A stretch of 64,000 nt of DNA from Tyzzerella sp. (lineage in GTDB: Bacteria > Bacillota > Clostridia > Lachnospirales > Lachnospiraceae). The notes below the pieces were generated by a model. That model saw only the letters and a program-made list of their open reading frames with translations. It did not search any database and was not told the DNA's origin. The DNA is taken from contig JAFQRJ010000015.1 in assembly GCA_017410145.1 (NCBI GenBank), positions 1 to 64,000 of the forward strand, written 5' to 3'. Shown here one piece after another: positions 1 through 8,779 of the stretch (position 1 is the stretch's first letter; every line of letters starts with the position of its first letter). Position numbers and translations under genes: made by a program.

Positions 1-1
1 A

Positions 2-196
2 GGAACAATTGCAGTTGCTAAGGCTATGGCTGATGCAGATGCTACAACAGTTATCGGTGGAGGAGACTCAGCTGCTGCTGTTAACATCTTAGGATTCGGA
101 GATAAGATGACTCACATCTCTACAGGTGGTGGAGCTTCACTTGAATTCTTAGAAGGAAAAGAATTACCAGGTGTAGCAGCAGCTAACGATAAATAA
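2..196 (+). CDS. pgk: Phosphoglycerate kinase, C-terminal end (partial)
   Basis: Only the last 64 residues lie in the window; the 5' part is off the left edge. The reading frame ends at TAA 194-196. It carries the C-terminal signature of phosphoglycerate kinase: the nucleotide-binding glycine motif [11 protein letters not shown] followed by [20 protein letters not shown]. The enzyme makes ATP and 3-phosphoglycerate from 1,3-bisphosphoglycerate in the cytoplasm. tpiA starts 14 bases downstream, so the two are almost certainly co-transcribed, a usual order in Firmicutes. Codon use is strongly biased, as expected for a highly expressed glycolytic gene. Confidence 0.95.
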   Translation, partial: GTIAVAKAMADADATTVIGGGDSAAAVNILGFGDKMTHISTGGGASLEFLEGKELPGVAAANDK

Positions 197-210
197 GGAG
201 GAACTTAAAC

Positions 211-960
211 ATGGCAAGAAGAAAAATTATCGCTGGTAACTGGAAAATGAACAAAACTCCAAGCCAGGCAGTAGAATTAATCAACGAATTAAAACCATTA
301 GTAGCAACAGAAGATGCTGACGTAGTATTCTGCGTACCTGCAATCTGCATTATCCCAGCTATGGAAGCAGCTAAAGGTAGCAACATCTGCATCGGTGCTG
401 AAAATATGTACTACGAAGAAAGCGGAGCATACACAGGAGAAATCGCTCCTAACATGCTTACAGATGTTGGAGTAAAATATGTTATCATCGGACACTCAGA
501 AAGAAGAGAATACTTCGCTGAAACAGATGAAACAGTTAACAAAAAAGTGAAAAAAGCTTTCGAACATGGTATTACACCAATCGTATGCTGTGGTGAAACA
601 TTAACACAAAGAGAACAAGGTGTTACAATCGATTTCATCCGTCAACAAATCAAAATCGCTTTCTTAGACGTAACAGCTGATCAAGCTAAGACAGCAGTTA
701 TTGCTTACGAACCAATCTGGGCAATCGGAACAGGTAAAGTAGCTACAACAGAACAAGCTCAAGAAGTTTGTGCAGCTATCCGTGCTTGTATCGGAGAAAT
801 CTATGATGAAGCAACAGCAGAAGCAATCCGTATCCAATACGGCGGATCTGTTTCAGCAGCTAGCGCTCCGGAATTATTCGCTCAACCAGACATCGACGGT
901 GGTCTTGTTGGTGGCGCTGCACTTAAGCCAGACTTTGGTAAGATTGTAAATTACAAATAA
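211..960 (+). CDS. tpiA: Triosephosphate isomerase
   Basis: Interconverts dihydroxyacetone phosphate and glyceraldehyde 3-phosphate in glycolysis. The 249-residue length is normal for the family. Visible catalytic features are the substrate-binding NWKMNK motif (Asn10, Lys12), the electrophilic His95 in IIGHSERR, and the general base Glu167 in [11 protein letters not shown], followed by the phosphate-gripping loop. A GGAGG ribosome site at 197-201 sits 9 bases before the ATG. It directly follows pgk, and a strong hairpin terminator follows the stop codon, so it is the last gene of the pgk operon. Confidence 0.97.
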   Translation: MARRKIIAGNWKMNKTPSQAVELINELKPLVATEDADVVFCVPAICIIPAMEAAKGSNICIGAENMYYEESGAYTGEIAPNMLTDVGVKYVIIGHSERREYFAETDETVNKKVKKAFEHGITPIVCCGETLTQREQGVTIDFIRQQIKIAFLDVTADQAKTAVIAYEPIWAIGTGKVATTEQAQEVCAAIRACIGEIYDEATAEAIRIQYGGSVSAASAPELFAQPDIDGGLVGGAALKPDFGKIVNYK

Positions 961-970
961 GAAATATTCA

Positions 971-1004
971 AAAGACGCTATCATGTGTGGTAGCGTCTTT
1001 TTCT
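971..1004 (+). terminator. Rho-independent terminator after tpiA
   Basis: The arms AAAGACGCTA (971-980) and TAGCGTCTTT (991-1000) pair perfectly around a 10-base loop and run into a T-rich stretch. Located 10 bases after the tpiA stop codon. Confidence 0.9.
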
Positions 1005-1055
1005 TGCTTTATAGGAAACTTCGGCAAACTCTTTGTTGTAAAGGCAAACAATATC

Positions 1056-1084
1056 TTGCAACTACATCTAAAATCATGTAAAAT
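1056..1084 (+). promoter_or_regulatory. Promoter of gpmI
   Basis: TTGCAA (1056-1061), a 17-base spacer, then TAAAAT (1079-1084). It lies after the tpiA terminator and about 50 bases before the gpmI start, so gpmI is probably a separate transcription unit. Confidence 0.6.
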
Positions 1085-1135
1085 ATATTGGGTGAATTAC
1101 GAAAAGAATAATTTGAAGATAAAAGGAGAAGAAAA

Positions 1136-2674
1136 ATGAGTAAAAAACCAACAGTTTTAATGATTCTCGATGGTTATGGATTAAACGACAAGTGTGAAGC
1201 GAACGCAGTGTGCGAAGCAAAGACACCTGTGATGGATAAATTGATGGCTGAATGTCCATTTGTACATGGTAATGCAAGTGGTATGTCAGTAGGGCTTCCG
1301 GATGGACAAATGGGTAACTCGGAAGTAGGACACTTGAATATGGGTGCAGGACGCATTGTATATCAAGATTTGACAAAGATTACGAAATCCATCCAAGATG
1401 GCGATTTCTTTGAAAATGAAGCGTTGTTAGCTGCATGTGAAAATGTAAAGAAAAATGACTCGGCACTTCATATGTTTGGTTTAGTATCAGACGGTGGAGT
1501 TCACAGCCACAACACACATATTTACGGACTTTTAGAGCTTGCAAAAAGACAAGGTATCGAAAAAGTATATGTACACTGTTTCTTAGACGGACGTGATACA
1601 CCACCTGCATCAGGAAAAGATTTCGTTCAGGAATTAGTTGACAAAATGGCTGAAATCGGTGTAGGTGAAGTTGCAACAGTTATGGGACGTTACTACGCTA
1701 TGGACCGTGACAACCGTTGGGACCGTGTCGAATTAGCATACAATGCAATGGTAAAAGGTGAAGGCGAGACAGGTTGCTGCGGACCATGTGCGATTCAAGA
1801 ATCTTATGATAATGATAAGACAGACGAATTTGTTCTTCCAACAGTGATTGTGAAAGATGGCAAACCGGTTGCAACAATCAAAGACAACGATTCTATCATT
1901 TTCTTTAACTTCAGACCTGACAGAGCAAGAGAAATTACAAGAGTATTCTGTGACGACGATTTTACAGGTTTTGACAGAGGAGAAAGAGTAAAGACAACTT
2001 ATGTATGTTTTACAGAATATGACGTTACAATTGATAATAAAGATGTTGCATTCCGCAAAACAGAGATTACCAATACATTTGGTGAATTCTTAGCAGCAAA
2101 TGGATTAAAGCAGGCAAGAATTGCTGAGACAGAAAAATATGCTCACGTAACCTTCTTCTTCAACGGTGGTGTAGAAGAACCAAACGAAGGCGAAGACAGA
2201 ATTCTTGTAAAATCACCAAAGGTTGCAACATACGATTTACAACCGGAGATGAGCGCTTACGAAGTTTGTGATAAATTAGTAGATGCAATCAAATCTGACA
2301 AATATGATGTTATCATCATCAACTTTGCGAACCCTGATATGGTTGGTCATACAGGTGTGGAAGAAGCTGCAATCAAAGCAGTAGAAGCAGTTGATGAGTG
2401 TGTGGGTAGAGCGGTTGATGCAGTGAAAGAAGTAAACGGCCAGATGTTTATCTGTGCGGACCACGGAAATGCAGAACAACTTTTAGACTACGAGACAGGT
2501 GCTCCATTTACAGCGCATACAACAAATCCGGTACCATTTATTTTGGTAAATGCAGACCCTGCATATTCACTTAGAGAAGGTGGATGTTTGGCAGACATCG
2601 CTCCAACATTAATCGAATTAATGGGTATGGAACAGCCAAAAGAAATGTCAGGCACATCTCTGTTGGTGAAATAA
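1136..2674 (+). CDS. gpmI: Phosphoglycerate mutase, 2,3-bisphosphoglycerate-independent
   Basis: Interconverts 3- and 2-phosphoglycerate; a Mn-dependent enzyme of the alkaline phosphatase superfamily. At 512 residues it has the standard length. Seen: MILDGYG near the N-terminus (metal-binding Asp12), the phosphorylated serine Ser62 in GNSEVGHLNMG, DGGVHSH, a substrate-binding DGRDTPP motif, and the C-terminal metal site ADHGNAEQ. AAAAGGAGAAG precedes the ATG. It has its own promoter and a very good terminator, although the neighbours pgk, tpiA and pyk serve the same pathway. Confidence 0.97.
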   Translation: MSKKPTVLMILDGYGLNDKCEANAVCEAKTPVMDKLMAECPFVHGNASGMSVGLPDGQMGNSEVGHLNMGAGRIVYQDLTKITKSIQDGDFFENEALLAACENVKKNDSALHMFGLVSDGGVHSHNTHIYGLLELAKRQGIEKVYVHCFLDGRDTPPASGKDFVQELVDKMAEIGVGEVATVMGRYYAMDRDNRWDRVELAYNAMVKGEGETGCCGPCAIQESYDNDKTDEFVLPTVIVKDGKPVATIKDNDSIIFFNFRPDRAREITRVFCDDDFTGFDRGERVKTTYVCFTEYDVTIDNKDVAFRKTEITNTFGEFLAANGLKQARIAETEKYAHVTFFFNGGVEEPNEGEDRILVKSPKVATYDLQPEMSAYEVCDKLVDAIKSDKYDVIIINFANPDMVGHTGVEEAAIKAVEAVDECVGRAVDAVKEVNGQMFICADHGNAEQLLDYETGAPFTAHTTNPVPFILVNADPAYSLREGGCLADIAPTLIELMGMEQPKEMSGTSLLVK

Positions 2675-2689
2675 GAAACATAGTGAAAT

Positions 2690-2720
2690 CCTTGGAGCGT
2701 AGAGCTCCAAGGTTTTTTTT
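2690..2720 (+). terminator. Rho-independent terminator after gpmI
   Basis: Perfect 9-base stem CCTTGGAGC (2690-2698) with GCTCCAAGG (2704-2712), a 5-base loop and eight T residues (2713-2720). Confidence 0.95.
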
Positions 2721-2753
2721 GAAAACCATGGAAGGTATAGTTAAGGGAAACAT

Positions 2754-3857
2754 ATGAAGGCAGTAAAATTATTTATCAAACAGAATACGGTTACCTGCAT
2801 TGCATTCCTTGCAGCCATTCTTACTTGTATCATTGTACCGCCTGACAAGGAATATCTGGGTTATTTTGATTGCAAGACTTTGTCCTGTCTGTTTTGTGTT
2901 CTTGCGGTTGTATGCGCACTGAAAAATGTGAACTTTTTCTATATGTTGGCACGTAAGGTGGTACAACTTTTCAAAAATGCAAGAATGTGTGTCCTGGCTT
3001 TGGTGTATATTACATTTATCGGTTCTATGCTGATTGCAAATGACATGGCACTGATGACCTTTTTACCACTGGGATATTTGGTAGTAAAAAAGACCGGAAA
3101 AGAAAAATATATGGCATTTCTGTTTGTCATGCAAAACATTGCTGCAAATTTAGGCGGCATGCTGACACCTTTTGGAAATCCGCAAAATTTATATTTATAC
3201 ACCAAATTTCAGATTCCTAATCTGGAGTTTATGAAAATCATGGCACTGCCATTTGTGATAGCGGTTCTGCTTATCACGATTTGCTGCCTTGCGTTCGTAA
3301 AACCGGAACCATTGGAATTGGATGACAAGCAATTTGCGATAGAACCAGTGAAAACAGTCATATATTTATTGTTATTTGCATTGTCTATTGCAATTGTATT
3401 TCGCGGGATTCCCTATTGGATTGGTTTGATTGCTATCCCGGCAGTGCTTCTTGTTATGGATAGGGAAGCACTAAAAATGGTAGATTATGGACTGTTGTTT
3501 ACTTTTGTGTTTTTCTTTATCTTTTCAGGAAACATGGCAAGAATAGAAGTGGTAAGGAATATATTTTCCATCTTGCTTGAAAAAAGCACTTTGTTAATCA
3601 GTGTCTTGTCCTGCCAGTTTATCAGCAACGTGCCTTCCGCAATTTTGCTGTCACAGTTTACAGACAATTATCCTGAATTATTATTGGGTGTAAATATCGG
3701 AGGTGTTGGTACATTGATTGCTTCCTTGGCAAGTTTAATTACCTTCCGTGAATATACGACCCATAATCCGGAAAAGACCAGACATTACATAAAAGTTTTC
3801 ACCATATTTAATATGGCATTTTTGATTATTTTGACAGGAATTATGATGATTTTTTAA
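2754..3857 (+). CDS. SLC13/ArsB-type (ion transporter superfamily) permease
   Basis: A 367-residue integral membrane protein with about ten hydrophobic segments. Two re-entrant-like motifs support the ion transporter superfamily (SLC13, CitMHS, ArsB/NhaD): NDMALMTFLPL in the first half and LTPFGNPQNLYLY shortly after, with QFISNVPSAILLSQF as the matching second-half loop. Members move dicarboxylates, citrate or other anions; the substrate cannot be read from sequence. AAGGGA lies 7 bases before the ATG. The next gene follows after 18 bases and pyk 18 bases after that, so permease, rhomboid-like gene and pyk look like one operon. Confidence 0.75.
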   Translation: MKAVKLFIKQNTVTCIAFLAAILTCIIVPPDKEYLGYFDCKTLSCLFCVLAVVCALKNVNFFYMLARKVVQLFKNARMCVLALVYITFIGSMLIANDMALMTFLPLGYLVVKKTGKEKYMAFLFVMQNIAANLGGMLTPFGNPQNLYLYTKFQIPNLEFMKIMALPFVIAVLLITICCLAFVKPEPLELDDKQFAIEPVKTVIYLLLFALSIAIVFRGIPYWIGLIAIPAVLLVMDREALKMVDYGLLFTFVFFFIFSGNMARIEVVRNIFSILLEKSTLLISVLSCQFISNVPSAILLSQFTDNYPELLLGVNIGGVGTLIASLASLITFREYTTHNPEKTRHYIKVFTIFNMAFLIILTGIMMIF

Positions 3858-3875
3858 AAAGAAAGGAGCATTTCA

Positions 3876-4748
3876 ATGAAGTGGTTAAATAAATTAGAAC
3901 GTAAATTTGGCAAATATGCAATTCCAAATCTAATGTTTTATGTAGTGATATTGTATATTGTAGGGTTCATTTTCAGCTTAATCGCCCCGGGGTTTTATTA
4001 TAGTTTTTTGTCCCTTGATATATCGGCCGTTTTGCAAGGACAAATTTGGAGATTGGTGACATTTATCATACAGCCGCCGGCTACAAGTCCGTGGTTTGTA
4101 GTGTTCACATTGTATTTGTATTATATGATTGGGCGTCAACTGGAGTTGGTATGGGGCAGTTTCCGATTTAATTTTTATTATTTTATGGGCGTATTTTTTC
4201 ATATCGTTGGGGGGATACTGGCCTATGCTTTGTTTAAAGTATCTTTGCCAATGGGAACATACTATTTGAACCTATCCCTGTTCTTCGCCTATGCAGCTAT
4301 TTATCCGAACCAGCAGTTTTATCTGATGGGACTAATCCCTATAAAAGTAAAATGGCTGGCATGGATTGATGCGGCTTATTTTGGTTATACTATCTTACAG
4401 GCATTTTTGCCTTTGAAAGAAGGCATGCCAGCTATATATGGGGTGATTTTCAAGGCCAGCGCCTTGGAAGCCTTTGTCTCTATTTTAAACTTCTTAGTAT
4501 TTTTCTTAATGACAAGAAATATGAGACGCTTTTCGCCGAAGGAGATAAAGAGAAAGCAGACTTACCGTAAGGAAGTGCAGCAAGGTAGACAAGAGGCTCA
4601 ATATGCAAATGGAGCAAAGCATCGTTGCCACGTATGTGGTCGCACAGAATTGGATGATGAAAATTTAGAATTTAGATATTGTTCAAAATGTAACGGCAAC
4701 TATGAATATTGCCAAGACCATTTATTTACCCATGAACATGTAAAATAA
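3876..4748 (+). CDS. Rhomboid-like membrane protein with C-terminal zinc-binding tail
   Basis: 290 residues with about six membrane segments in the first 220 residues, then a charged linker and a cysteine-rich tail. The pattern QIWRLVTFIIQPP and the YYMIGRQLELVWGSFRFNFYY region resemble the first half of rhomboid-fold proteins. The catalytic GxSG serine motif is not visible: the matching helix reads LNLSLFFAYAAIYPNQQF. It is therefore more likely an inactive, derlin/pseudoprotease-type member. The tail has Cys251, Cys254, Cys269, Cys272, Cys279 and several His, consistent with a zinc ribbon. GAAAGGAG precedes the ATG. It sits between a permease and pyk with short gaps. Function unknown. Confidence 0.6.
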   Translation: MKWLNKLERKFGKYAIPNLMFYVVILYIVGFIFSLIAPGFYYSFLSLDISAVLQGQIWRLVTFIIQPPATSPWFVVFTLYLYYMIGRQLELVWGSFRFNFYYFMGVFFHIVGGILAYALFKVSLPMGTYYLNLSLFFAYAAIYPNQQFYLMGLIPIKVKWLAWIDAAYFGYTILQAFLPLKEGMPAIYGVIFKASALEAFVSILNFLVFFLMTRNMRRFSPKEIKRKQTYRKEVQQGRQEAQYANGAKHRCHVCGRTELDDENLEFRYCSKCNGNYEYCQDHLFTHEHVK

Positions 4749-4766
4749 AATCAAGGAGTATTCCGT

Positions 4767-6203
4767 ATGAAAAAGACAAAAATAATCTGTACATTGGGAC
4801 CAAGTACGAATGATAAAGACATGATGAAGAAATTGGTTGAAAACGGTATGGATATTGCACGTTTTAATTTTTCACATGGAGATCACAAAGAACAAAAAGA
4901 ACGAATGGATCTGTTAAAGTCTGTCCGCCAGGAGTTGGGGGTTCCGGTTGCTATTTTATTGGATACAAAGGGACCTGAAATACGAACCGGTCTGTTAAAA
5001 GATGGGCAGAAAGTTGTGTTAAAGGAAGGGCAGACGTTTACCCTCACAACAGAGCAGGTTGTAGGCGATGAAAATAGAGTTTCGATTACCTATGACGGTT
5101 TGGATGAAGATGTGAATAACGGGTCGAAGATTCTGATTGACGACGGTTTGATTGAACTGGAAGTGAAGGAAATTGTTGGAACAGAGATTGTTTGCCATGT
5201 TATCAATGGTGGAGAATTGGGCCAGCGAAAAGGGGTAAATGTGCCAAATGTGCCGGTCAGACTTCCGGCGTTAACAGAAAAAGACAGGGAAGATATTATA
5301 TTTGGAGTGGAACAAGGTGTTGATTTTATTGCAGCATCCTTTGTACGCTCAGCAGAAGGCATTTTGGAAATCAAGGCACTTCTGAAGGAATGCAGTGCAC
5401 CTTATATACCGATTATTGCAAAGATTGAAAATGCAGAGGGTATTAAGAACCTAGATGAGATTTTGCAGTGTGCGGATGGCATTATGGTTGCACGCGGTGA
5501 TTTGGGTGTGGAGATTCCGGCACAGGAAGTACCGTATTTGCAAAAATGGATCATCCAGAAATGTAATGAGAACTACAAGCCGGTTATTACCGCAACCCAG
5601 ATGTTGGATTCCATGATTCGAAATCCACGTCCGACAAGAGCAGAAGTAACAGATGTTGCAAATGCGGTATATGACGGAACAGATGCAGTGATGTTGTCAG
5701 GAGAGACAGCACAAGGGAAATATCCGGTGGAAGCCTTGCAAATGATGGCAGAGATTGTAAAGAACACAGAAAGCCATCTGGACTATGAGGCACTACTTGA
5801 AAAGGCAAAGGAACACGGGAAGAAGAGTATTTCCAGTGCGATTGGATATTCTTCCGTGTCTACAACTACAAGTTTGAATGCAAAATGCATTATTACACCA
5901 ACTGCTTCAGGTGCTACAGCCCGTGTGGTGTCAAAGTTTCGGCCAAAGGCTATGATTGTGGGGGTATCTCCGAATGAGGAGACCCTTCGCAGAATGCAGA
6001 TATACAGAGGGGTGTATCCTATCAAATCCCTTCCATATAACACGACAGATGAAGTGTGTGATGAAGCAATCAAATTGGCAAGTGCAAAAGGACTTGTAGA
6101 AACGGGGGACATCATTGTGGTGACAGCCGGTATTCCATCACCATACGTGAAAAATACCCGTGAATGCATGAGCAATATGATGCGGATTGCGATTGTTGAT
6201 TAG
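4767..6203 (+). CDS. pyk: Pyruvate kinase
   Basis: Converts phosphoenolpyruvate and ADP to pyruvate and ATP, the last step of glycolysis. 478 residues: the N-terminal start KIICTLGPST, the inserted B domain, the metal/substrate motif MVARGDLGVEIP, the TATQMLDSM active-site stretch with RPTRAEVTDVANAV, then the allosteric C domain. The extra C-terminal PEP-utiliser domain found in Bacillus pyruvate kinase is absent, so this is the short form. Start ATG has CAAGGAG upstream. It probably shares a transcript with the two preceding membrane-protein genes, and no strong terminator is seen after it. Confidence 0.97.
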   Translation: MKKTKIICTLGPSTNDKDMMKKLVENGMDIARFNFSHGDHKEQKERMDLLKSVRQELGVPVAILLDTKGPEIRTGLLKDGQKVVLKEGQTFTLTTEQVVGDENRVSITYDGLDEDVNNGSKILIDDGLIELEVKEIVGTEIVCHVINGGELGQRKGVNVPNVPVRLPALTEKDREDIIFGVEQGVDFIAASFVRSAEGILEIKALLKECSAPYIPIIAKIENAEGIKNLDEILQCADGIMVARGDLGVEIPAQEVPYLQKWIIQKCNENYKPVITATQMLDSMIRNPRPTRAEVTDVANAVYDGTDAVMLSGETAQGKYPVEALQMMAEIVKNTESHLDYEALLEKAKEHGKKSISSAIGYSSVSTTTSLNAKCIITPTASGATARVVSKFRPKAMIVGVSPNEETLRRMQIYRGVYPIKSLPYNTTDEVCDEAIKLASAKGLVETGDIIVVTAGIPSPYVKNTRECMSNMMRIAIVD

Positions 6204-6271
6204 GGGAATTAAAAGAAATAGTAGGGTGTTGGGAGTGAATTTATAGGAATAAAGAGAAAGGATATGATTTT

Positions 6272-6442
6272 ATGAAGTTACCAAAAACTGTTTCTGGAAG
6301 CATACGTTTAGGAAGAAATGACTATCATGACAACAAGGCGGCTCAAACTTTAAAAAATGAATTAGCTAAAGGCATATACAGTATGAAAAAGGGTGAAGTA
6401 TATACCTTAGACGAAGCGTGGAAGGAGATTGATCTTATTTAA
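6272..6442 (+). CDS. Small antitoxin-like protein (possible RelB-type remnant)
   Basis: A 56-residue reading frame after GAGAAAGGA. The C-terminal part, MKKGEVYTLDEAWKEIDLI, resembles the toxin-binding end of RelB/Phd-like antitoxins, which often end in a K-G-x-V-Y-T/S-x-x-E-A-W pattern. A truncated toxin-like frame begins 4 bases after its stop. I infer a decayed type II toxin-antitoxin pair. The family assignment rests on this short motif only, and the protein may or may not be complete at its N-terminus. Confidence 0.5.
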   Translation: MKLPKTVSGSIRLGRNDYHDNKAAQTLKNELAKGIYSMKKGEVYTLDEAWKEIDLI

Positions 6443-6445
6443 GAT

Positions 6446-6544
6446 ATGGATACGAAATATAACATAGTTCTCTCGAAGGAAGCGCTTAAAGATATTAGTT
6501 CCTTTAAGAGATATATTTGGCAACGCGTGATAGAACAAATGTAA
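6446..6544 (+). pseudogene. Truncated RelE/ParE-family toxin remnant
   Basis: A 32-codon frame starting MDTKYNIVLSKEALKDISSF and ending at TAA 6542. The opening is typical of RelE/ParE toxins (strand, then a helix beginning with SxEAxKDI), but those are about 90-110 residues. The catalytic half is missing, so this is probably a toxin gene cut short by deletion. The folT promoter begins 7 bases after the stop, which suggests the deletion junction lies here. Confidence 0.5.
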
Positions 6545-6550
6545 AAACAA

Positions 6551-6579
6551 TTGACCGTACTGGAGTAGTGTGGTAAAAT
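6551..6579 (+). promoter_or_regulatory. Promoter of the folT riboswitch transcript
   Basis: TTGACC (6551-6556), a 17-base spacer, TAAAAT (6574-6579). The predicted start near 6586 lies just ahead of the riboswitch. Confidence 0.7.
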
Positions 6580-6600
6580 CTTGATAAATAACAAAAGAAG

Positions 6601-6700
6601 AGCAGAGTAAGAATGTATGCGTTAAGTGCCGGACGGACGGGGAGTTGCCGCTTGGACGAAGAATGAAGATTCGCGGTATATGTTCTGCATCCCGCTGCTG
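6601..6700 (+). ncRNA. THF (tetrahydrofolate) riboswitch upstream of folT
   Basis: Recognised by motif order and structure. AGCAG (6601-6605) pairs with CTGCT (6695-6699) as the closing stem. The conserved GCGTTAAGTG follows at about 6619-6628, then GGGGAGTTGCC, GACGAAG and CGCGG, and the 3' end reads TGCATCCCGCTGCT. The order of conserved blocks matches the THF riboswitch known upstream of folT in Firmicutes. No terminator follows before the GGAGG of folT, about 50 bases further on, so control is probably at translation initiation. The downstream gene is a folate transporter, which fits. Confidence 0.85.
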
Positions 6701-6763
6701 CACATGACAGATATTAATACCTGCTATGCAGCTTTACGGACAACTGCAAAGGAGGTATTTTTT

Positions 6764-7360
6764 ATGAGAAAATTTAAGGAATTACTTGGTCAAGTGCCAA
6801 AAGATTTGAAAGATTTGCCAGAACGTTTTGTGAGTTCGGCGAAAGAACTTAAGAGTGTGAAAACGCTGGCTGTATGTGCAATGATGTTAGCGGTTGGTAC
6901 TATGCTTGGATACTTTAGTATTAAGTTGGATAATGATAAGACAGTGGGGATTTCTGTTATCGCACCACAATTAGTGTCTGCACTTTACGGTCCGGTTGTC
7001 GGTGGAATTGTAGGGGCGGCTGGTGATATTTTGGATTGTATCCTCAATCCGAAAGGCCCATTCTTCCCTGGTTATACTTTGAATGCTTTTCTCGGGCAGA
7101 TGATATATGGGATGGTATTGTATAAGAAGAATCTATCTTTTCTGAGAATAATAATATCTAAAATTTTAGTGGCTGTATTGGTCAATTTGCCATTGGGATC
7201 CCTTTGGTCATGGATGTTCATTAGTAAGGGTTATTTTGCAATATTAGTTGGAAAAATCGCACAACAGGCTATACAGGTTGTTGTATTAGGTGTTTTGTTT
7301 TATATGTTTGTGTCTGCTTTGAAAAATGCAAAGGTATTTCAAAAAATGCTTAATAACTAA
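6764..7360 (+). CDS. folT: Folate ECF transporter S component
   Basis: Substrate-binding membrane subunit of an energy-coupling-factor transporter that imports folates. 198 residues from the ATG at 6764, chosen because AAAGGAGG lies just upstream; a longer frame upstream would overlap the riboswitch. About five to six membrane segments. The segment LYGPVVGGIVGAAGDILDCI followed by FFPGYTLNAFLGQMIYG is typical of FolT-type S components. The shared ECF module (EcfA/EcfT) is not nearby, which is normal for group II transporters. A THF riboswitch upstream and thyA/folA downstream strongly support a folate substrate. Confidence 0.88.
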   Translation: MRKFKELLGQVPKDLKDLPERFVSSAKELKSVKTLAVCAMMLAVGTMLGYFSIKLDNDKTVGISVIAPQLVSALYGPVVGGIVGAAGDILDCILNPKGPFFPGYTLNAFLGQMIYGMVLYKKNLSFLRIIISKILVAVLVNLPLGSLWSWMFISKGYFAILVGKIAQQAIQVVVLGVLFYMFVSALKNAKVFQKMLNN

Positions 7361-7427
7361 TTTAGGTGTATACAATCAGATTTGTTTTGTGCTAAAATAA
7401 CCATATGTTATTTAGGAGGTTTACATT

Positions 7428-8276
7428 ATGAGTTACGCAGATAAGGTTTTTATTGATATGTGCCGCGATATTATTGACAATGGTGTCAGCACAGAAGGCG
7501 AGAAGGTTCGTCCAAAATGGGAGGATGGTACATACGCTTATACCATGAAAAAGTTCTGCGTGGTAAACCGTTATGATTTGTCAAAGGAATTTCCGGCACT
7601 TACACTTCGCCGTACAGGCATTAAGAGCTGCGTGGATGAATTGCTTTGGATCTGGCAAAGAAAATCAAACAACATTCATGATTTAAAACCACACATTTGG
7701 GATAGCTGGGCAGACGAAGATGGTTCCATCGGTAAAGCCTATGGTTATCAAATGGGTGTGAAACATCAGTACAAAGAAGGTATGATGGATCAGGTGGATC
7801 GTGTACTATTTGATTTGAAAAACAATCCTTACAGCCGCCGTATTATGACCAATATCTATGTACATCAAGATTTGCATGAAATGAATCTGTATCCTTGTGC
7901 ATACAGCATGACTTTTAATGTGACGAAAAAAGAAGGTTCTGATAAATTGGTGTTAAATGCAATTTTGAACCAGCGTTCACAAGATGTATTGGCAGCAAAC
8001 AACTGGAATGTATGTCAATATGCAGTGCTTGTACATATGTTTGCACAAGTCAGTGATATGGAAGTGGGCGAATTTGTTCACGTAATTGCAGATGCACATA
8101 TTTATGATAAACATATTCCATTGGTGGAAGAGTTGATTTCAAGAGAGCCACTTCCGGCACCGAAATTCTGGTTAAACCCTGAAGTGAAGAATTTCTATGA
8201 CTTCACACCGGATGACGTACGTCTGGATGATTATGTGACGGGACCACAGATTAAGAATATCCCGATTGCAGTTTAG
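7428..8276 (+). CDS. thyA: Thymidylate synthase
   Basis: Makes dTMP from dUMP using methylene-THF, releasing dihydrofolate. 282 residues. Catalytic Cys157 is in LYPCAYSMTF, followed by the phosphate-binding RSQDVLAANNWN motif. An AGGAGG sequence precedes the ATG. The spacing to the dihydrofolate reductase gene is 11 bases, so the two are co-transcribed, coupling dihydrofolate production to its reduction. folT ends 67 bases upstream and may be transcribed through. No terminator is seen between folT and thyA. Confidence 0.95.
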   Translation: MSYADKVFIDMCRDIIDNGVSTEGEKVRPKWEDGTYAYTMKKFCVVNRYDLSKEFPALTLRRTGIKSCVDELLWIWQRKSNNIHDLKPHIWDSWADEDGSIGKAYGYQMGVKHQYKEGMMDQVDRVLFDLKNNPYSRRIMTNIYVHQDLHEMNLYPCAYSMTFNVTKKEGSDKLVLNAILNQRSQDVLAANNWNVCQYAVLVHMFAQVSDMEVGEFVHVIADAHIYDKHIPLVEELISREPLPAPKFWLNPEVKNFYDFTPDDVRLDDYVTGPQIKNIPIAV

Positions 8277-8287
8277 GAGGAACAGAC

Positions 8288-8779
8288 ATGAATTTAATCG
8301 TTGCAGTAGATAAAAACTGGGCAATTGGAAAAGAAAACAAGTTGCTGGTAAGCATCCCACAGGATATGAAATTTTTCCGTGAGACCACAATTGGAAAAGT
8401 GGTTGTAATGGGAAGAAAGACTTTGGAGAGTTTTCCGGGGGGACAGCCATTAAAGCAAAGAACCAATATCGTTCTCACAACGGATAAGAACTACAGTGTG
8501 AAGGATGCGATTGTGGTTCATACTATCGATGAGTTATTAGAAGAATTGAAAAAATACAATGACGAAGATATTTATGTAATCGGTGGTGAGAGCATTTACA
8601 GACAGATGCTTCCGCATTGTACACTTGCTCATGTGACCAAAATTAATCACGCGTATGAGGCAGATACCTATTTCCCTAATCTGGACGAAAAGGATGAATG
8701 GGTAGTGACAGGTGTCAGCGATGAGCAGACATACTTTAACTTAGAATATGAATTTGTAAGATACGAAAGAATGCAGTAA
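8288..8779 (+). CDS. folA: Dihydrofolate reductase
   Basis: Reduces dihydrofolate to tetrahydrofolate with NADPH. 163 residues, the normal size. Seen: NLIVAVDKNWAIGKENKL at the N-terminus, the catalytic acid Asp26 in IPQDMKFF, the NADPH motif VVVMGRKTLESFP, and VIGGESIYRQMLP. GGAGG lies 7 bases before the ATG. It forms an operon with thyA, and with folT upstream makes a folate-uptake and recycling set. The stop codon lies in the loop of the terminator hairpin. Confidence 0.95.
   Translation: MNLIVAVDKNWAIGKENKLLVSIPQDMKFFRETTIGKVVVMGRKTLESFPGGQPLKQRTNIVLTTDKNYSVKDAIVVHTIDELLEELKKYNDEDIYVIGGESIYRQMLPHCTLAHVTKINHAYEADTYFPNLDEKDEWVVTGVSDEQTYFNLEYEFVRYERMQ

Noticed and set aside
6626-6763. A longer FolT N-terminus starting at 6626
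   Set aside because: The extension is the translated riboswitch; the ATG at 6764 has a strong ribosome site.
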